A stretch of 64,000 nt of DNA from Lutraria lutraria (GCA_964023205.1 OZ026845.1:7884001-7948000); one strand, 5' to 3'. Counted from the stretch's first letter, positions 46,761 through 58,783 are shown. Program-made: numbers and translations. The notes: generated from the letters alone by a model not told the origin.

Positions 46761-47297
46761 TATTTTCTCACTAAATCGTTACCATGACAACATAGGACGC
46801 AAGTATTCTGAGCCCCTTAGTTTCAGTGGGTACCCAGCTTAAGGACGTTCCCAGTGATGCAGACGAAAAACATATTTTCCTAAACATCTGTTTTCGGTTA
46901 GAAAACACATTTATCTTAATGTCTTTATAAATTTTAAATGTTTTTGTCTAGAATTACAAACCAGGGACGTCATAATATTGAACGCTCACCGCATTTTTGC
47001 GCGTCAACAGCTTGGGCGTTCAGTAACGTTCGGTCAAAGAAATTCAACAAATTTGATATAAAATGAAAGTTATTTAAAAATAATAGGAACTATTTTAATA
47101 TCTGTAAGACAAGTATTGATACCATTTTAGCTATTCTTTAATTTTGAAGACCTTAAGAGAGACAAACTTTTTATCCAAATTAAGCTTTTTGGGGGTGGGG
47201 CTAACGATAATTTCATGTTACGTACAGCTTATCTGTACGTGGGTGGGGTAAATTTTATTTCACTAATCTTAAGGCAAACAATATGTGTTTTTAAATC

Positions 47298-47482
47298 ACA
47301 ATGTGACCTTGACCTTTGACCTACTGACCAGGAAATATAAAGGTTTTGTCATGAGAGACCAACATAATAGATTATTGTAGAAGGAAGCGTTTTTGATTTT
47401 TTAGGCAAGGTTCAAGCTTGGTACAAACAACCAGACAGACAGACAGGCCAAAAAGCAATATTCCCCCGGTCTATCGATACAT
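47298..47482 (+). repeat. Dispersed repeat family J, copy 1
   Basis: GTGACCTTGACCTTTGACCT, AGAGACCAACATAATAG, GGAAGCGTTTTTGATTTTTT, AGGCAAGGTTCAAGCTTGGT and CAGACAGACAGACAGG. The same blocks in the same order are at 52945-53150. The flanking boundaries are vague. Confidence 0.8.
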
Positions 47483-47732
47483 AATTTATTGTATGCCTGA
47501 TCACCATCATCTCTCCTCTAGATTACAGGGTAAAATATCGTAGTGTCTGTAGACATCTTGCAAACAATTTGAAACTTGATCAGTAATCAAAGATGTATTG
47601 AAAAACACAAACTTTTGCTTCAACAAGGTCTGCATCCTAAAAGCGATGAAATCTTAAATCTGTAGATAAAAAACCACACAATAACAGAGTAACGCAAGAA
47701 CTACATAAATTCAAGTACCAATATTGAAGTAC

Positions 47733-47918
47733 GGTGCAACCTCTCCAGGGCGGTACTCTCTTGAGCAACAACCTCCCTTCAAAAACAGAAGGATTTTCCC
47801 AACTGTACATTTCAACTACCAATTTAACATCTATAGAGCCACAACCTCTCAACAACAACATATTTAATTGTTCTTCTCCCAAAAGGTGTTGCTTTGCAGA
47901 GGTTGTTCTGTATATTGA
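47733..47918. mobile_element. Family-D MITE
   Basis: CGGTGCAACCTCTCCAGGGC at the left and GCTTTGCAGAGGTTGTTCTG at the right, with the usual interior. A lone terminus of the same family (AACGAGGTTGTACTGTACGG) lies at 49051-49070. Confidence 0.85.
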
Positions 47919-48639
47919 TTAATATGAATCTTATATTATACGCGATCAAAAACAGGCGTTCACACGTGTGATTCGAGTTTCGTATGGCATTATGCGTATG
48001 TCTGTAATAAATTATATTTATAGGTGTATATAGTACATTCACTATTGTTATCTTTTATCCATGAGTGTTGAATATCAGTTTTAAACTAGTAGACAAGGAA
48101 TTCCTTTGTTAATCAGGATGGGTCTCTAACTGAAATCAAATGCAAATCGAATAATGATTCAACTATTTTGAACAAATTATAATGATATGAACGATTCGTT
48201 AGCGATGATATACTAATCAAAAATGACAAATCTAAATAAATGGGATTTTTTTTTTTAAAATGTAGTTTTTGAAAACGCCTAACAATTCTATAAGAATGAA
48301 ATAGATTTGCGAGCGTATGTGGTAATTTGTCAAAAGTAATACCTTACATACAAAACGTACATGGGTGGATAAGCTTGACGATTGATTATTTAAGTGTGTT
48401 GTCATACTTAAAACGACCAAATCGAAATATTATCTTCTGTTATTTGTTTTTCGCAACAATTTGCTAAAACCTTTAAATATCAATTCAAATATTTAATTTA
48501 CGCATCTGTTAAAGTGACTGCTCGCAATTGAATATGCATCATGTGACTGTATTAATTACCGGATAATTGTAAACAATGAAATGCGATAAACTGATATAAA
48601 TATTACGGCTTCCATTTGGACCAAAATACAACGGTCATA

Positions 48640-48957
48640 TTATGGTAGATCGATGCTCTAGTGGTAATGCAGTGAACTACAAGTTCTAATCGGATGGTCG
48701 TAGGTTAGAGGCTCGGCCCCGCCTTCTGTTATTTCAGACGCTTTTTTCAGTGTCCCCATCCAAACTACTGAACACAGTACTGTGCCTAGTAAATCACAGG
48801 AAAACGGAAGTGGCGTGTTACCGATGCTTTATACCGGGCACGATTAAGAACCAGGAAAAAACTATTTGGAATGCTTCATCTCTGTCCTGTCTCTGGGGCA
48901 ACCCTGAGATGACTATTGCTGTGGAATGGCCCGTTAAATAACAGATAAACAAATAGT
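48640..48957 (+). mobile_element. SINE family B
   Basis: GATCGATGCTCTAGTGGTAA head, diverged B box, CAGTGTCCCCATCCAAACTA, ACCGATGCTTTATACCGGGC, ACGATTAAGAACCAGG, and a GGCCCGTTAAATAACAG tail. Confidence 0.85.
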
Positions 48958-49460
48958 CTTAATATGAAGAGATTATTATCAAATCTAAGTATTGAAGACT
49001 TTTCAAAAAACGGTCCGAAAATAAATGTTTTAATATAAGAGTGGCCTGTAAACGAGGTTGTACTGTACGGTCAATTATGAGTTAGGAACACAAGAGGAGG
49101 AAACCCACTTTTTTTCAGCCAATAACTTTAGAAACATGTTGATGTTGAGTGTACGGCATAAAGCGATTGGAAAATAACTGGGTTTGTTTGGTATTTCAAC
49201 TAAATTGTGCCAGGTATCTACTAACGTGATCAGATATATTAACATAACATAATGTTTAAAATTGTACATACTTTAGGTGAGGACATAATGAATGTCCCTT
49301 CTTGATCAAAGAGTAAATTCGTTCCTATATTTATCATTTGTAACGACTGACATAAAATTGTTTATTGACATAGCAGCACTTACGTTTTGAACATGTCTGA
49401 TAGTTGCATTTCATTTTTACATTAACCCATTTTTGAAATTTTGATTACATTTTACAAGTA

Positions 49461-49712
49461 CTATTTGACATACCATATACTGATTGACACAGCAAGAACT
49501 GATTGGCGTAACAAGAACTGCTTGACATGTTAGTGCTGATTGACATTAGAAGTACTAATTGACATGTTAACTAATTGACATAACAAGAACTTATTGACAT
49601 AGCAAGAACTGATTGATGTAACAAGAACTGCTTGACATGTTAGTGCTGATTGACATATCAAGAACTGATTGACATGTAAATACTAATTGGCATATCAAGT
49701 TCTGATTGACAG
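49461..49712. repeat. Degenerate ATTGACATAACAAGAACTG tandem repeat
   Basis: About 14 irregular units of 17-20 bp around TGATTGACATAACAAGAACT, with a larger block (GTAACAAGAACTGCTTGACA, TGTTAGTGCTGATTGACAT) repeated about 110 bp apart. Confidence 0.85.
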
Positions 49713-50411
49713 GTTTATGCATTTATTTATGAACGCTCTGTAACCAGAACCAACAGATAAGGAATGAGATATCAGTTTATTTCGTCCTTGAAATGCTGCA
49801 GCATTGGTGCGATATTGATTCAAATTAACTTATCAAAGGCACACCTTAATTTTGTAGTGGTGTGGTATAAATAATGATGCAACATCGGATTAGGGCTTTT
49901 CTGACAGCACACTTGTTTCCCCCCATCGACCTTGCTAGGTGTGTTGCCGAAACAGCTGATAGTTAATAGAATATACCTCATCATCATAATAATCTGAATG
50001 AAACGATTAGAACACGTAAACAATTTGTTTACGGTGCTAAGTACGGAGCGTTCAAGATTTTATATTCAATGAACCATTAAAGCTGGAACAATTATTGGCA
50101 GACGTAGTGCGTGCAATAGAGGTAAAGGGCACAATGCTGGCAACATTCTGTACACCCAATATCTCCCCTTACATCCTGATCCTTGCATCCTCAGCCATCC
50201 ACGTGCATGTGTTGAAAGATATTTAAATGATGGTACTTACACTTTCTCACGTATTTTAACCTTTCCATCCGCTTTCAAGAACAACAAATTCCCGTACCGT
50301 CCTATCCTTTAATGAGCATGTATCCAGAAACACACATTTTTGCCTTACTACCAAAGAAGTAGTACTGTATCTCTATGAAGCATGGTATGCACTTTGTAAT
50401 AATTAAAATAT

Positions 50412-50826
50412 ATAAAACTATATCTGACAGTTCTATCATTGGCTGAATAATGCTTGTAGGTGATAAGAATCATACCTAAGTACCTAACTTTAAACAATGG
50501 ATATTGGAAGCGACCTGTAAATTCTGACAAGCAACACTATAAACAGAAATGAACGAGAGATAATCAATTAGAGATTGTCAACAAAATCAAACATTTTAAT
50601 GCTGAATCGGCATAGTTTTCATCTTTTCCAAGGCGAAATACATTGTTGTTTATATTTATGTGAAGTTAGCGGGGCATGCTTGAATTCAGCAATCGCTGTT
50701 TGAATCATTATTCAGTGGAATAAAATGTTCTTGAACAGTTTATTCTGATAATAATGTGATTTCACACTTTTTGAATATAAAATATATATGCGACATTTCT
50801 TGTTAGATATATAGCTTTATATTTTT
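50412..50826 (+). mobile_element. Family-F MITE
   Basis: AACTATATCTGACAGTTCT at the left and CTTGTTAGATATATAGCTTT at the right. Interior TCATTGGCTGAATAATGCTT and AGCGGGGCATGCTTGAATTC as in the other copies. A lone F terminus (TTGTCAGATATAGCTTCATA) lies at 51239. Confidence 0.85.
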
Positions 50827-50838
50827 CGAGTCTAATGA

Positions 50839-51077
50839 CCCGCCTCCGTGGTCGAGTGATTAAGGTCGCTGACTTTAAATCACTGTAACATCTCACTGAC
50901 AGAGGGTCGTGGGTTCGAGCCCAGCTACCGGTCATGTTTCTTTATGTGAGAAAGTAGGCTTTTGCTTACGGAGGGTGGCAGTCTAGTATACTAGTTCTTT
51001 CCAGGAACGATCGTTACTGTCCGCCTCATATGACTCTGACTTGTTGAAAAGGGGCGTAAACCCCAAATAAACAAACA
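50839..51077 (+). mobile_element. SINE family A, full length with target-site duplication
   Basis: Flanked by a 13-bp direct repeat TCGAGTCTAATGA (50826-50838 and 51078-51090). CCTCCGTGGTCGAGTGATTA (A box), CTGACTTTAAATCACTG anticodon-like arm, GTCGTGGGTTCGAGCCCAGC (B box), body, and GGGGCGTAAACCCC...AAACAAAC tail. The head is tRNA-like with a long variable arm (Ser/Leu type). Confidence 0.93.
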
Positions 51078-51117
51078 TCGAGTCTAATGATGTTTGTCTG
51101 GTGGTGTTTTGTTTGAT

Positions 51118-51216
51118 GTAAAGGAGTGGTAATGCGCCGGACTACATGCACTTTAACGAAAGGTCGTGGCTTCAATTCTTGGCTCCGCCTTTCGCATTTC
51201 TCATGGACTCTGGTTC
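51118..51216 (+). mobile_element. SINE family B, 5' fragment
   Basis: AGTGGTAATGCGCCGGACTA, AAAGGTCGTGGCTTCAATTC, TTGGCTCCGCCTTTCGCATT. Only the tRNA-like head and first part of the body remain. Confidence 0.75.
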
Positions 51217-52139
51217 ATTGTCATTAAGAAGTATCTCTTGTCAGATATAGCTTCATACGCTTTAGGTTAATAAACTGTCGATAGTTTTACGTAATTAAAC
51301 AGCATCAACCTGGCGTGTTTATGAGTGTGTTTTCACCAGACGTAAAGTGCACACAACAGACGATAAACCATTCTTATATCTATCAGATATCTAATCATGA
51401 TATTCTTTGATTTAGTTGTCGTCTGCTGTAGATTTCTTTGAAGATTCATGCATTTTACAACAAACAGGAAACGCCGAGTTATCAAGCAGGAGTAGCATAT
51501 CTAAGTAAAGCGATTAATGATCATTCTCTTTTGGAATCACCGAGCTATTTGTTTGAATCAATACGTATAATGTTTTATTTGACGTAAGTGCTTAATTAAA
51601 TCATATCTTCTGACAAGGAAACGTATAGACGTCGTAACAACTGTGTTATACTCGTATATGATCACGTTTTCTAGAAGAACGCCCAAGAACTACTTTAGCT
51701 TGCATACAGCGCTTCAAAGATCAGAGGGCTCGTGCAGGGCCGTAGGTAGCAGTTCCAGTTTAGAGGAGCTAATTAAAATTTTGTCTGGCCACGGGGTCGG
51801 GGGAGAACAATATAGCCGTTGTGGGCTTTAAAGCCTTTTGGAATTGAATAAAAAATCTATTTATCTATCATATTAATTACCCGATGAGTGCTAATATTAT
51901 AAGGGGTTTTAGTCCCCGCTAGCCTCCTAACCCAATCCCCGGTTCCTACGACCCTGTTTTGACTTAAGTATTATTCGCTTTGCACTTTTCCGAAAGAAGT
52001 GCATTGCACATGAAAACGAATAGTACGTCTGTGGTACAAACACATAACTATTATAGACACATGTTACAAAATAAATCACACACACATGAATCAATTAAAA
52101 ACAAAAAACAAAAATCCGAAACACAAAAATGTAAACCAC

Positions 52140-52572
52140 ACGGATAATGTGAACATTGTAATAATGTAAAATATAAACCAGGCGCAGAAAATGTATAATT
52201 TATCATAATGTAAACATTAAATCACGCATATAATGTGAAAATTATCACAATGTAAAATACATACCACACGCAGAATATGTGAAATTATCATATTGAAAAA
52301 TATATATCACGCAGAAAATGTGAAAATTGTAACAATGTAGAATATAAACCATGCGCAGAAAATGTGAAAATTGTCATAATATAAAATATACAAATGTATA
52401 TATAAACAACGCCGATAATCTGAAAATTATCATATCAATTTAAAAAATAAACCACTCAAAAAATGTGAAAATTATTATAATGCAAATTTTAACCTCGCAG
52501 ATAAAATAAAAATGTTCGAACTGTAAAACTTAACAAAATGTGAAAAATGTAATAATGTAAAAGATAACCCTT
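52140..52572. repeat. Degenerate tandem repeat around AATGTGAAAATTATCATAAT
   Basis: About eight diverged units of roughly 50-60 bp, each combining GCAGAAAATGTGAAAATTRT, AACAATGTAAAATATAAACC and a short CACGC link. Confidence 0.75.
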
Positions 52573-52785
52573 GCAGATATTCATTATATGACCTGTTTCG
52601 ATTAGTTATGCTTTTTTGCTTTTGTGCTTTGATTTATATGCGGTATGTTTGCTATATCATATCGACGGGAAATAAAAACACTGTTGGTGGTTGCGTAATT
52701 ACGTAATTTGCACTTATGTATTCTGCAGGAATAAGTGCATCACGTAGCTTGTCTTTCCTTTCTTTAAAAAAAATAACGAATTCAT

Positions 52786-52922
52786 AAACGAACGAATAAA
52801 CGAACGAATATAAACGAAAGAACGAACAAACGAAAGAATGAACGAACGAACATAGAAACGAACGAATGCACGAATGAACGAATGAATGAATAAACAAACG
52901 AATGAATGAACAAACGAATCAA
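52786..52922. repeat. CGAA/CAAA tetranucleotide-rich tract
   Basis: AACGAACGAATAAACGAACG-type irregular tetramers. The FVHSF-like minus-strand frame is its shadow. Confidence 0.9.
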
Positions 52923-52944
52923 GATGTGTTTTTGAAACAGATGT

Positions 52945-53152
52945 CCCCTCTAGGTGACCTTGACCTGTGACCTATTAACCTCAAAATACACAGGTCCCTT
53001 AGAGGTTGTCACAAGGAACCAACATAAGAAGTTTGAGGACTGCAGGTGGAAGCGTTTCGATTTTTTAGGCAAGGTTAAATTTTGGTGCAAACAGACAGAC
53101 AAACAGACTGACCAAAAACAATATAACCCGGATGTATCGATACGAGACATAG
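52945..53152 (+). repeat. Dispersed repeat family J, copy 2
   Basis: AGGTGACCTTGACCTGTGAC, AAGGAACCAACATAAGAAGT, GGTGGAAGCGTTTCGATTTT, TTAGGCAAGGTTAAATTTTG, CAAACAGACAGACAAACAGA. It matches copy 1 block by block. Confidence 0.82.
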
Positions 53153-54100
53153 TAATAAACAAACGAAAGAATGAACATACGAAAGAACGAACTAGTGTGT
53201 TCCTATTTTTAAAGCCTTGATCAAATATTTTGCCGCACATAAGTATATTACAACATACGCCTCTGTTCGTTTTATTAAAACAACTGCGGGCGAAAGTAAA
53301 GATGTGAGTATCTTATCAATAGATCTACTCAACAAAGCAAAACATTTTCACACATTTGCACTTAGCTATTCTGTGGTTTAGCCGCAAGTCTTAAAAATAT
53401 GAACTTAGAACATGAAAGCCAGTATTATTGACTTACCTGAAGTGTGTGTCTGGTATTAAGGTCTACACATTATTTAGCAAATCATTCATGATTCTTGGTG
53501 CAAAACAATGTAACCGACTGGGTGGGGAGTAGATAGGGGCTTTCACTAAATATTTATGTCATTTGAATAGTATCGTTCATTTGTACGCCCTAAACGTTAG
53601 TCGTCTCCTCTTTACATTTTGTTTTATGTTCGAGGTTTCAATTGAACACTCAGGAAAGACCTTGTGGCGTGTACGAAGGGTTTCGGAAGGGCTTAATTAT
53701 TGTTGGATGAATGTTTATTGATGTAAGCTGTCATGGTTGGTGTCTGATGGCTGATGTATGTTGTTGAGTGTTACCTTGTGTGGGCTTTGATGATAAACGC
53801 ATGCTCGGTGGTGAATGGTTTTAGAAGCCAGTTTTTATATGGATATGTATTCAAAAGAATGCTGCGTTTCATAGGAATCTGGTTTTCCTTTCGTGCTTGG
53901 CTTGAGTAATTAATCAGAAGTTGTGTACCTTTAATAAGATTATACATATCATTGCTTGGTGTGTCACATAGTTTTCTCCTCATTAATAGAATGGAAACTT
54001 ATAATGGTCCTAGTTAAAAAATAGTATGCCCGCATATGGTACAAATTGATACAAGTACAGGACATCCTGTTAAATCTTATCATAACATTTTCTGATTCTT
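53153..54100. other. Intergenic, nothing firmly recognised
   Basis: A 70-codon minus-strand frame at 53771-53983 is rich in polar residues but shows no recognisable motif. No repeat family is shared with the rest of the window. Confidence 0.4.
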
Positions 54101-54101
54101 A

Positions 54102-54827
54102 AGGACGTTTGCTACAATTTCCATTTTTTCACGTAGACATATTAATTATAAGGAAAATGAAAACTCTTTCATGATTTTTTTTAACTTTGCATGATCATAG
54201 CATATGATAACAGAAACATTTTAGAGAAAAAATGGGGTTGACGAAAACTTTTTCAGTTATTTGCCCTTGAAACTGATTTTTTTTCTAAGTTCGGGTCATT
54301 TCAAGGACAGCTAACTTATATATATATACATACATCTCAAATACCTTATTTTTACTTTTGGTTTACGTTTTTCTAATTTATTCTTGGTGATAATGTGCAC
54401 AACATTTCATGCAATTCTATTAGATAGTTTATAACATGTTTTTCAGTTGAAGTAAAGAGAATAAAAATTCTTCAAACTGAATTGGTCATTTTTTAAGAAA
54501 ATTGGCATTGGTTAAGGTAAAGAAGAAAAAAATGCAATACCACCCATAACAAATTTTTGAATTTTTGGACAATGACACGAAATGAACTACATAAAAAGGA
54601 ATATGAATAAGGCCTTGTTTATCTTCACTGTAAATTATCTGCCCTTGAATTGACCCAAAATAGCCAAAAATACAAATTCAAGGGCAGATAATTCAAAAAC
54701 GAGTTTTTCAACCATGAAATGTTTCTGTTATCATATGCTATGATCATGAAAAAAATCAATGAAAGAGTTTCCATTTTCCCTATATGTCCATATAGATGTG
54801 AAAAATAGAAACTGTAGCAAACGTCCA
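54102..54827. mobile_element. Family-I inverted-repeat element, long copy
   Basis: GGACGTTTGCTACA at the left end and TGTAGCAAACGTCC at the right end are perfect inverted repeats. The arms stay complementary for about 150 bp (AAAACTCTTTCATGATTTTT left, AAAATCAATGAAAGAGTTT right; CATAGCATATGATAACAGAA left, TTCTGTTATCATATGCTATG right; GCCCTTGAA / TTCAAGGGC). About 726 bp with no transposase. Confidence 0.88.
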
Positions 54828-55369
54828 TAAAGGGGCAGGCCCAGGAACTATTGTGTCCTGCTTTTCGTACACCAAAAATGCGTTTGTCACTTGTAAAATC
54901 AATTATTACTGAAGAGTCAAAGAAGAATGTGCGTTCAAAAATGACCATATAATGCGCTGTCGGTTTTAATAAATACTGTCAGCCTTTTATTGACGACAAC
55001 GATATTTCCGATTCGTCTGAGACTTTAACTGAGCATGTGCGCTGCCTTTCAAGTGAACATAACATGAGCAATACTTACCATTTCAGTTTGTCCGCGATGT
55101 TTTCGATTACATTATTGTATATACACGTATAATTCTAGTTATAAGGGTTATTTACAGTCATACATTGAACATTGTACTAAATGTATGTTTAATTACACCA
55201 TTTTGTTCAACTTATTATCACATTTAGTATTTTTGTTGTTGAAAATTATGAAGATGTTTTCGCATGTCGTATAAACTTTCGTATTTGATTGTTTAATTTT
55301 CGGTCAGGCAAACTTGTATGTTATTGTTTATTTTCGGTATGTGTAACATAGATGTCAAGTTTACAAATA

Positions 55370-55594
55370 CGGTCAAACCTGGGTAATTAACCACAGATAT
55401 ATCTCCGTGTGGACAATGGCATCTATTAAATGTTTATTTATATACAAAGGCCACCCTTGGGAAAGAAAAATGTGGTCTTTAATTACAATTGTCCTTTATT
55501 CATATTTTGTTTTGTTCTAAATAATCGAGTATCTTAATGGAATTACCTTTATTCACATGTTAATCCTTATTCGGGGGTGGCCGCTAACATCGAT
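55370..55594. mobile_element. Family-E MITE
   Basis: ACGGTCAAACCTGGGTAATT, AAAGGCCACCCTTGGGAAAG, TTCTAAATAATCGAGTATCT and TTCGGGGGTGGCCGCTAACA. The right terminus is changed. Confidence 0.78.
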
Positions 55595-55636
55595 AATTTA
55601 AAATCAGACCGGAAAGTTCTCGGAGACCAAATTTCT

Positions 55637-55653
55637 CCCCCCCCCCCCCCCCC
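55637..55653. repeat. Poly-C run
   Basis: An uninterrupted run of C in the region after TTTCT. Length is liable to sequencing error. Confidence 0.9.
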
Positions 55654-56544
55654 TGGTAGCCCTTGTACGTTGGTGTTGATGGTATACACGGAATACAGTC
55701 TGCAGATTTGTATATAAAACATATTGCTTTATCACAGTCCGGCAGTAATTGTTACCACCTTTCATATTACGGAGTACAATAAAACAAAAGAACATAATTA
55801 TTGAGAAATATGAAAAATATAATTCATAATAATGATTCAGCAACTTGTTGTACAGGTAGTATGTTGTATCTTATTAAGTTACCGATATGTCATTAGACAT
55901 ATTCATGCAAAACCAGATCAGTGCAATAGTTCTTTGTCCTTTAGGTATCAGCCTACTAAATAATTACTCGGCGTGACAGAACTAATTCGTCAAATATTAT
56001 ATACGATATCAACTAACGCGTGTTTTTATTAATTGTGTAATTTATTGAATTGAATCTTATTGTCGCGAGACAAGAATTTCCACAAAAGGTTGGTGTTTTA
56101 ATACAATGATTTTACTCAAGATTTTTTAAATCGTGTAAGCCAAACGCCCTTTACAATCATATCACGGCTATAAAATGGTATATTACTACAATATTAGTAA
56201 AGAAAGACACCTTATTTTGCTTTGGGGTAAAATTTGATACAAAACATATGTTAGCAAGCAAAGTTTATATTATTGTTTGTTACAAGTATGACCTTAATCT
56301 ATTATTTTATTTTATATGAAATATAATCAAATTGCCTAATACCTACTGATATTTATACTCAGGGTAATTAATATGTAAACATATACCCTTACTGCGCCGA
56401 AGACGAATATAAAAACCATATGGCGGACTGCTAACTGTAGTATTTGAGGATTTAAACTAAGCAGGCAATTCTTCAATGAGAATTTTTGATTGTTATACAA
56501 TTAGAGTCATTTTTGGCTCGTGTACTACTAAAACATTAAACCAC

Positions 56545-56795
56545 AACCGTGGCCGAGTGGTTAGGGTGTCCGCCATCGGAGCGGGATATCACGGAAGGTT
56601 CGAACCCCAGTGGAGACTGGGTTAGAACTGATGTGGTCGGTTAGTGAGCCACCAGCTAGTTAATTGATGGTTACCGTAGGCCCATCTCAGACAGGCACCC
56701 GGCAAAAAAGAGAAGGGATTCGAGAGGTACTGTATGAACAAAAGATAGGTGTCTCATAAGCCAACTTGACTGTCCCTTTCAATAGAAGTGACACT
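56545..56795 (+). mobile_element. tRNA-like SINE, family C (single copy seen)
   Basis: CCGTGGCCGAGTGGTTAGGG (A box), GAAGGTTCGAACCCCAGTGG (B box), then a body unlike families A and B: GATGTGGTCGGTTAGTGAGC, CATCTCAGACAGGCACCCGG, AAGAGAAGGGATTCGAGAGG. Acceptor-stem pairing is not convincing, so a functional tRNA gene is unlikely. Confidence 0.65.
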
Positions 56796-57099
56796 ATAAT
56801 AAATAATGTTTGACTTATATTGTAAAATGCATTCTTTATCACATAAATACACCAACGAAATATTACTGGCGATGCTCATGAAAGCCATACTTTTGAACAA
56901 TGTCTGTTAATGGCATCTCAATAAATCTAGAATTTGAGACGCAAATAATATGGTTTCATTTAGTTTGTCTAGACAGTTAATCTTGTTTTAAAGTATCAAG
57001 TGAAACTATTATATTCAATGTACGAATAAAATAGAAAACTGTTACAGCATAATATTATGTACTATAACGTTATTAATTAGGCCGGAAACTTCCTACTAA

Positions 57100-57300
57100 G
57101 TTGACCGAGTTATTTGTCCGAGGATCCCTGTAATGGGCTGAGCCCGCGTTACCCAATACAGCTGATCGAGGATAAACAACTCGGCCGATTGTGCTGATTT
57201 TTTAACCAATGGGAATGCATAAATCCCGTAATCGAGTTTTGTCCGTATTGGCCGCGTTTTTTTACTCGTATTGCCGACATTTTGTATCGAGTGTCGTTTT
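57100..57300. repeat. Imperfect palindromic element
   Basis: TTGACCGAGTTATTTGTCCG and GAGGATAAACAACTCGGCCG are imperfect inverted repeats about 45 bp apart. CCGTATTGGCC and CTCGTATTG nearby recall the motif of the 19.4-20.4 kb element. Confidence 0.5.
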
Positions 57301-57744
57301 GTTCAAATGTCCCCTCCAATATTAATTAGATCGTTGATACAATAGGGCCTTAATTAAAGATGTACATGTTTGCCCATACGCAACCAAATTTGATATGTTT
57401 AACCAAAATTTGATAAACAAGCATACACTTGAAAAAAGCATTTTTTACTCAGCGCCTAATTAAATTTGAGGTTGCGGTCATATTTCTAAGTCGGTCGGGT
57501 TATAGGGCAAATATTCATATTGTCCATTCTTAGCCAAGGTATTTTCTGTAGAGTTGTAATGGACTTTTGTGATGCTCTTATTCTATTACAAATCGGTTAT
57601 AAAAGTTAATTTCATAGAAATCAGAGAACCAAGTTTGTATAAATTATTGTGGTATCAAAGTTGTTAAAAAGGTGTTTGCTTTACCATATTTCAGTTTTAT
57701 TATTTTAAATAGTGCAATTTTGAATAAATCTTTGAGACTACTGT

Positions 57745-58068
57745 GGAATTGATCGGCAATCGGAACTCCTCGACGTTTGTCTTAAGAAAACGCCTCGGCC
57801 GCCAAATCGTTGTTGTTGTTCACGGGCTACTTTCCATCATGGCTGACCCTAGGAATCCAACTATGGAAACAACATGTTTTTCTTTCAATGGGAACTTGAT
57901 ACCAATTTTATCAATCGAGAACGATTGGCACGTTAGAAAGTGTGTAATTCAGAGAATGGTTCTTGAAAACGAGTACCTAGTGTTGTAAGCGTATAACCAA
58001 ACTTTGTAACCCTACACTTATGAACGAGGCACATTTCTCAGTTACGGAAATACCCGAGTAGTTACGAT
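57745..58068. mobile_element. Inverted-repeat element, long form
   Basis: The left CGGCAATCGGAACTCCTCG pairs imperfectly with the right CCCGAGTAGTTACGATTG. The 81-codon frame at 57743-57988 lies inside it and has no recognised domain. The short form at 58673-58781 has the same ends. Confidence 0.55.
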
Positions 58069-58672
58069 TGTTACAGTAAGTACTATCAACGTCTAAAAAG
58101 TAATTAAAACTGTATCCGAGTCTTTCTGGTGCACAAAAAAATGCTTTTGTTTCTTTATATTTGTTGTCAAAATCAATAATGATAACGTTGACTTTCTGTT
58201 TCCATTTGAGAGATTTGACTTTGTGATCTAATTACCGACCATAAACAAACACATTACCGTCAAGAAATAGTGCGCTTGGCAAATACAGTATTTTCTCTGG
58301 TTTTCTGGTAAGTTGTAAAGTTTGTCGCAGATTCTTCGTCAAAAAGAAATCGTTTCACCGAGTTGTACATTTTGTACCATTTGTGGCTTTATTTCTTGTA
58401 TTAAAGTGAGGGATAACGAACGACAACTCTGTGTAGTGATTGGTTGTAAATAAGTTCCTGCATCAAAACCGCATATCTGACTCATGTGGATTCGAGGCAA
58501 CAGATGTACTGACAGAACCCTAGAAGCAGGCGAGAATTTATTTCAATTGTTATTTAGCTATCACGCCCCGGGCTGTTTGATAATTGAATGAACATTTTTC
58601 ATAAGAAATCATTGTTTTCATATGGTTAGAACATGGACGTAAATTATCAATATCACACTTAAAGTCAATTTC

Positions 58673-58783
58673 ATGGCTCGCGGCAATCGGAACTCCTCGG
58701 TATTAATTCTCTAAAGAAAGTGAGTTTTTTTCTCAGTGACGGAAATGCCCGAGTAGTTACGATTCGGCTCGCGGAAAACATTA
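58673..58783. mobile_element. Inverted-repeat element, short form
   Basis: GGCTCGCGGCAATCGGAACT plus CCTCGG at the left, CCCGAGTAGTTACGATTCGG plus CTCGCGG at the right. About 110 bp. It likely derives from the long form by internal deletion. Confidence 0.65.

Noticed and set aside
50839..50935. Functional tRNA-Ser/Leu gene
   Set aside because: It is the head of a SINE with target-site duplications and four other copies in the window.
56545..56625. Functional tRNA gene
   Set aside because: A and B boxes are good, but acceptor and anticodon stems do not pair convincingly and a SINE-like body follows.
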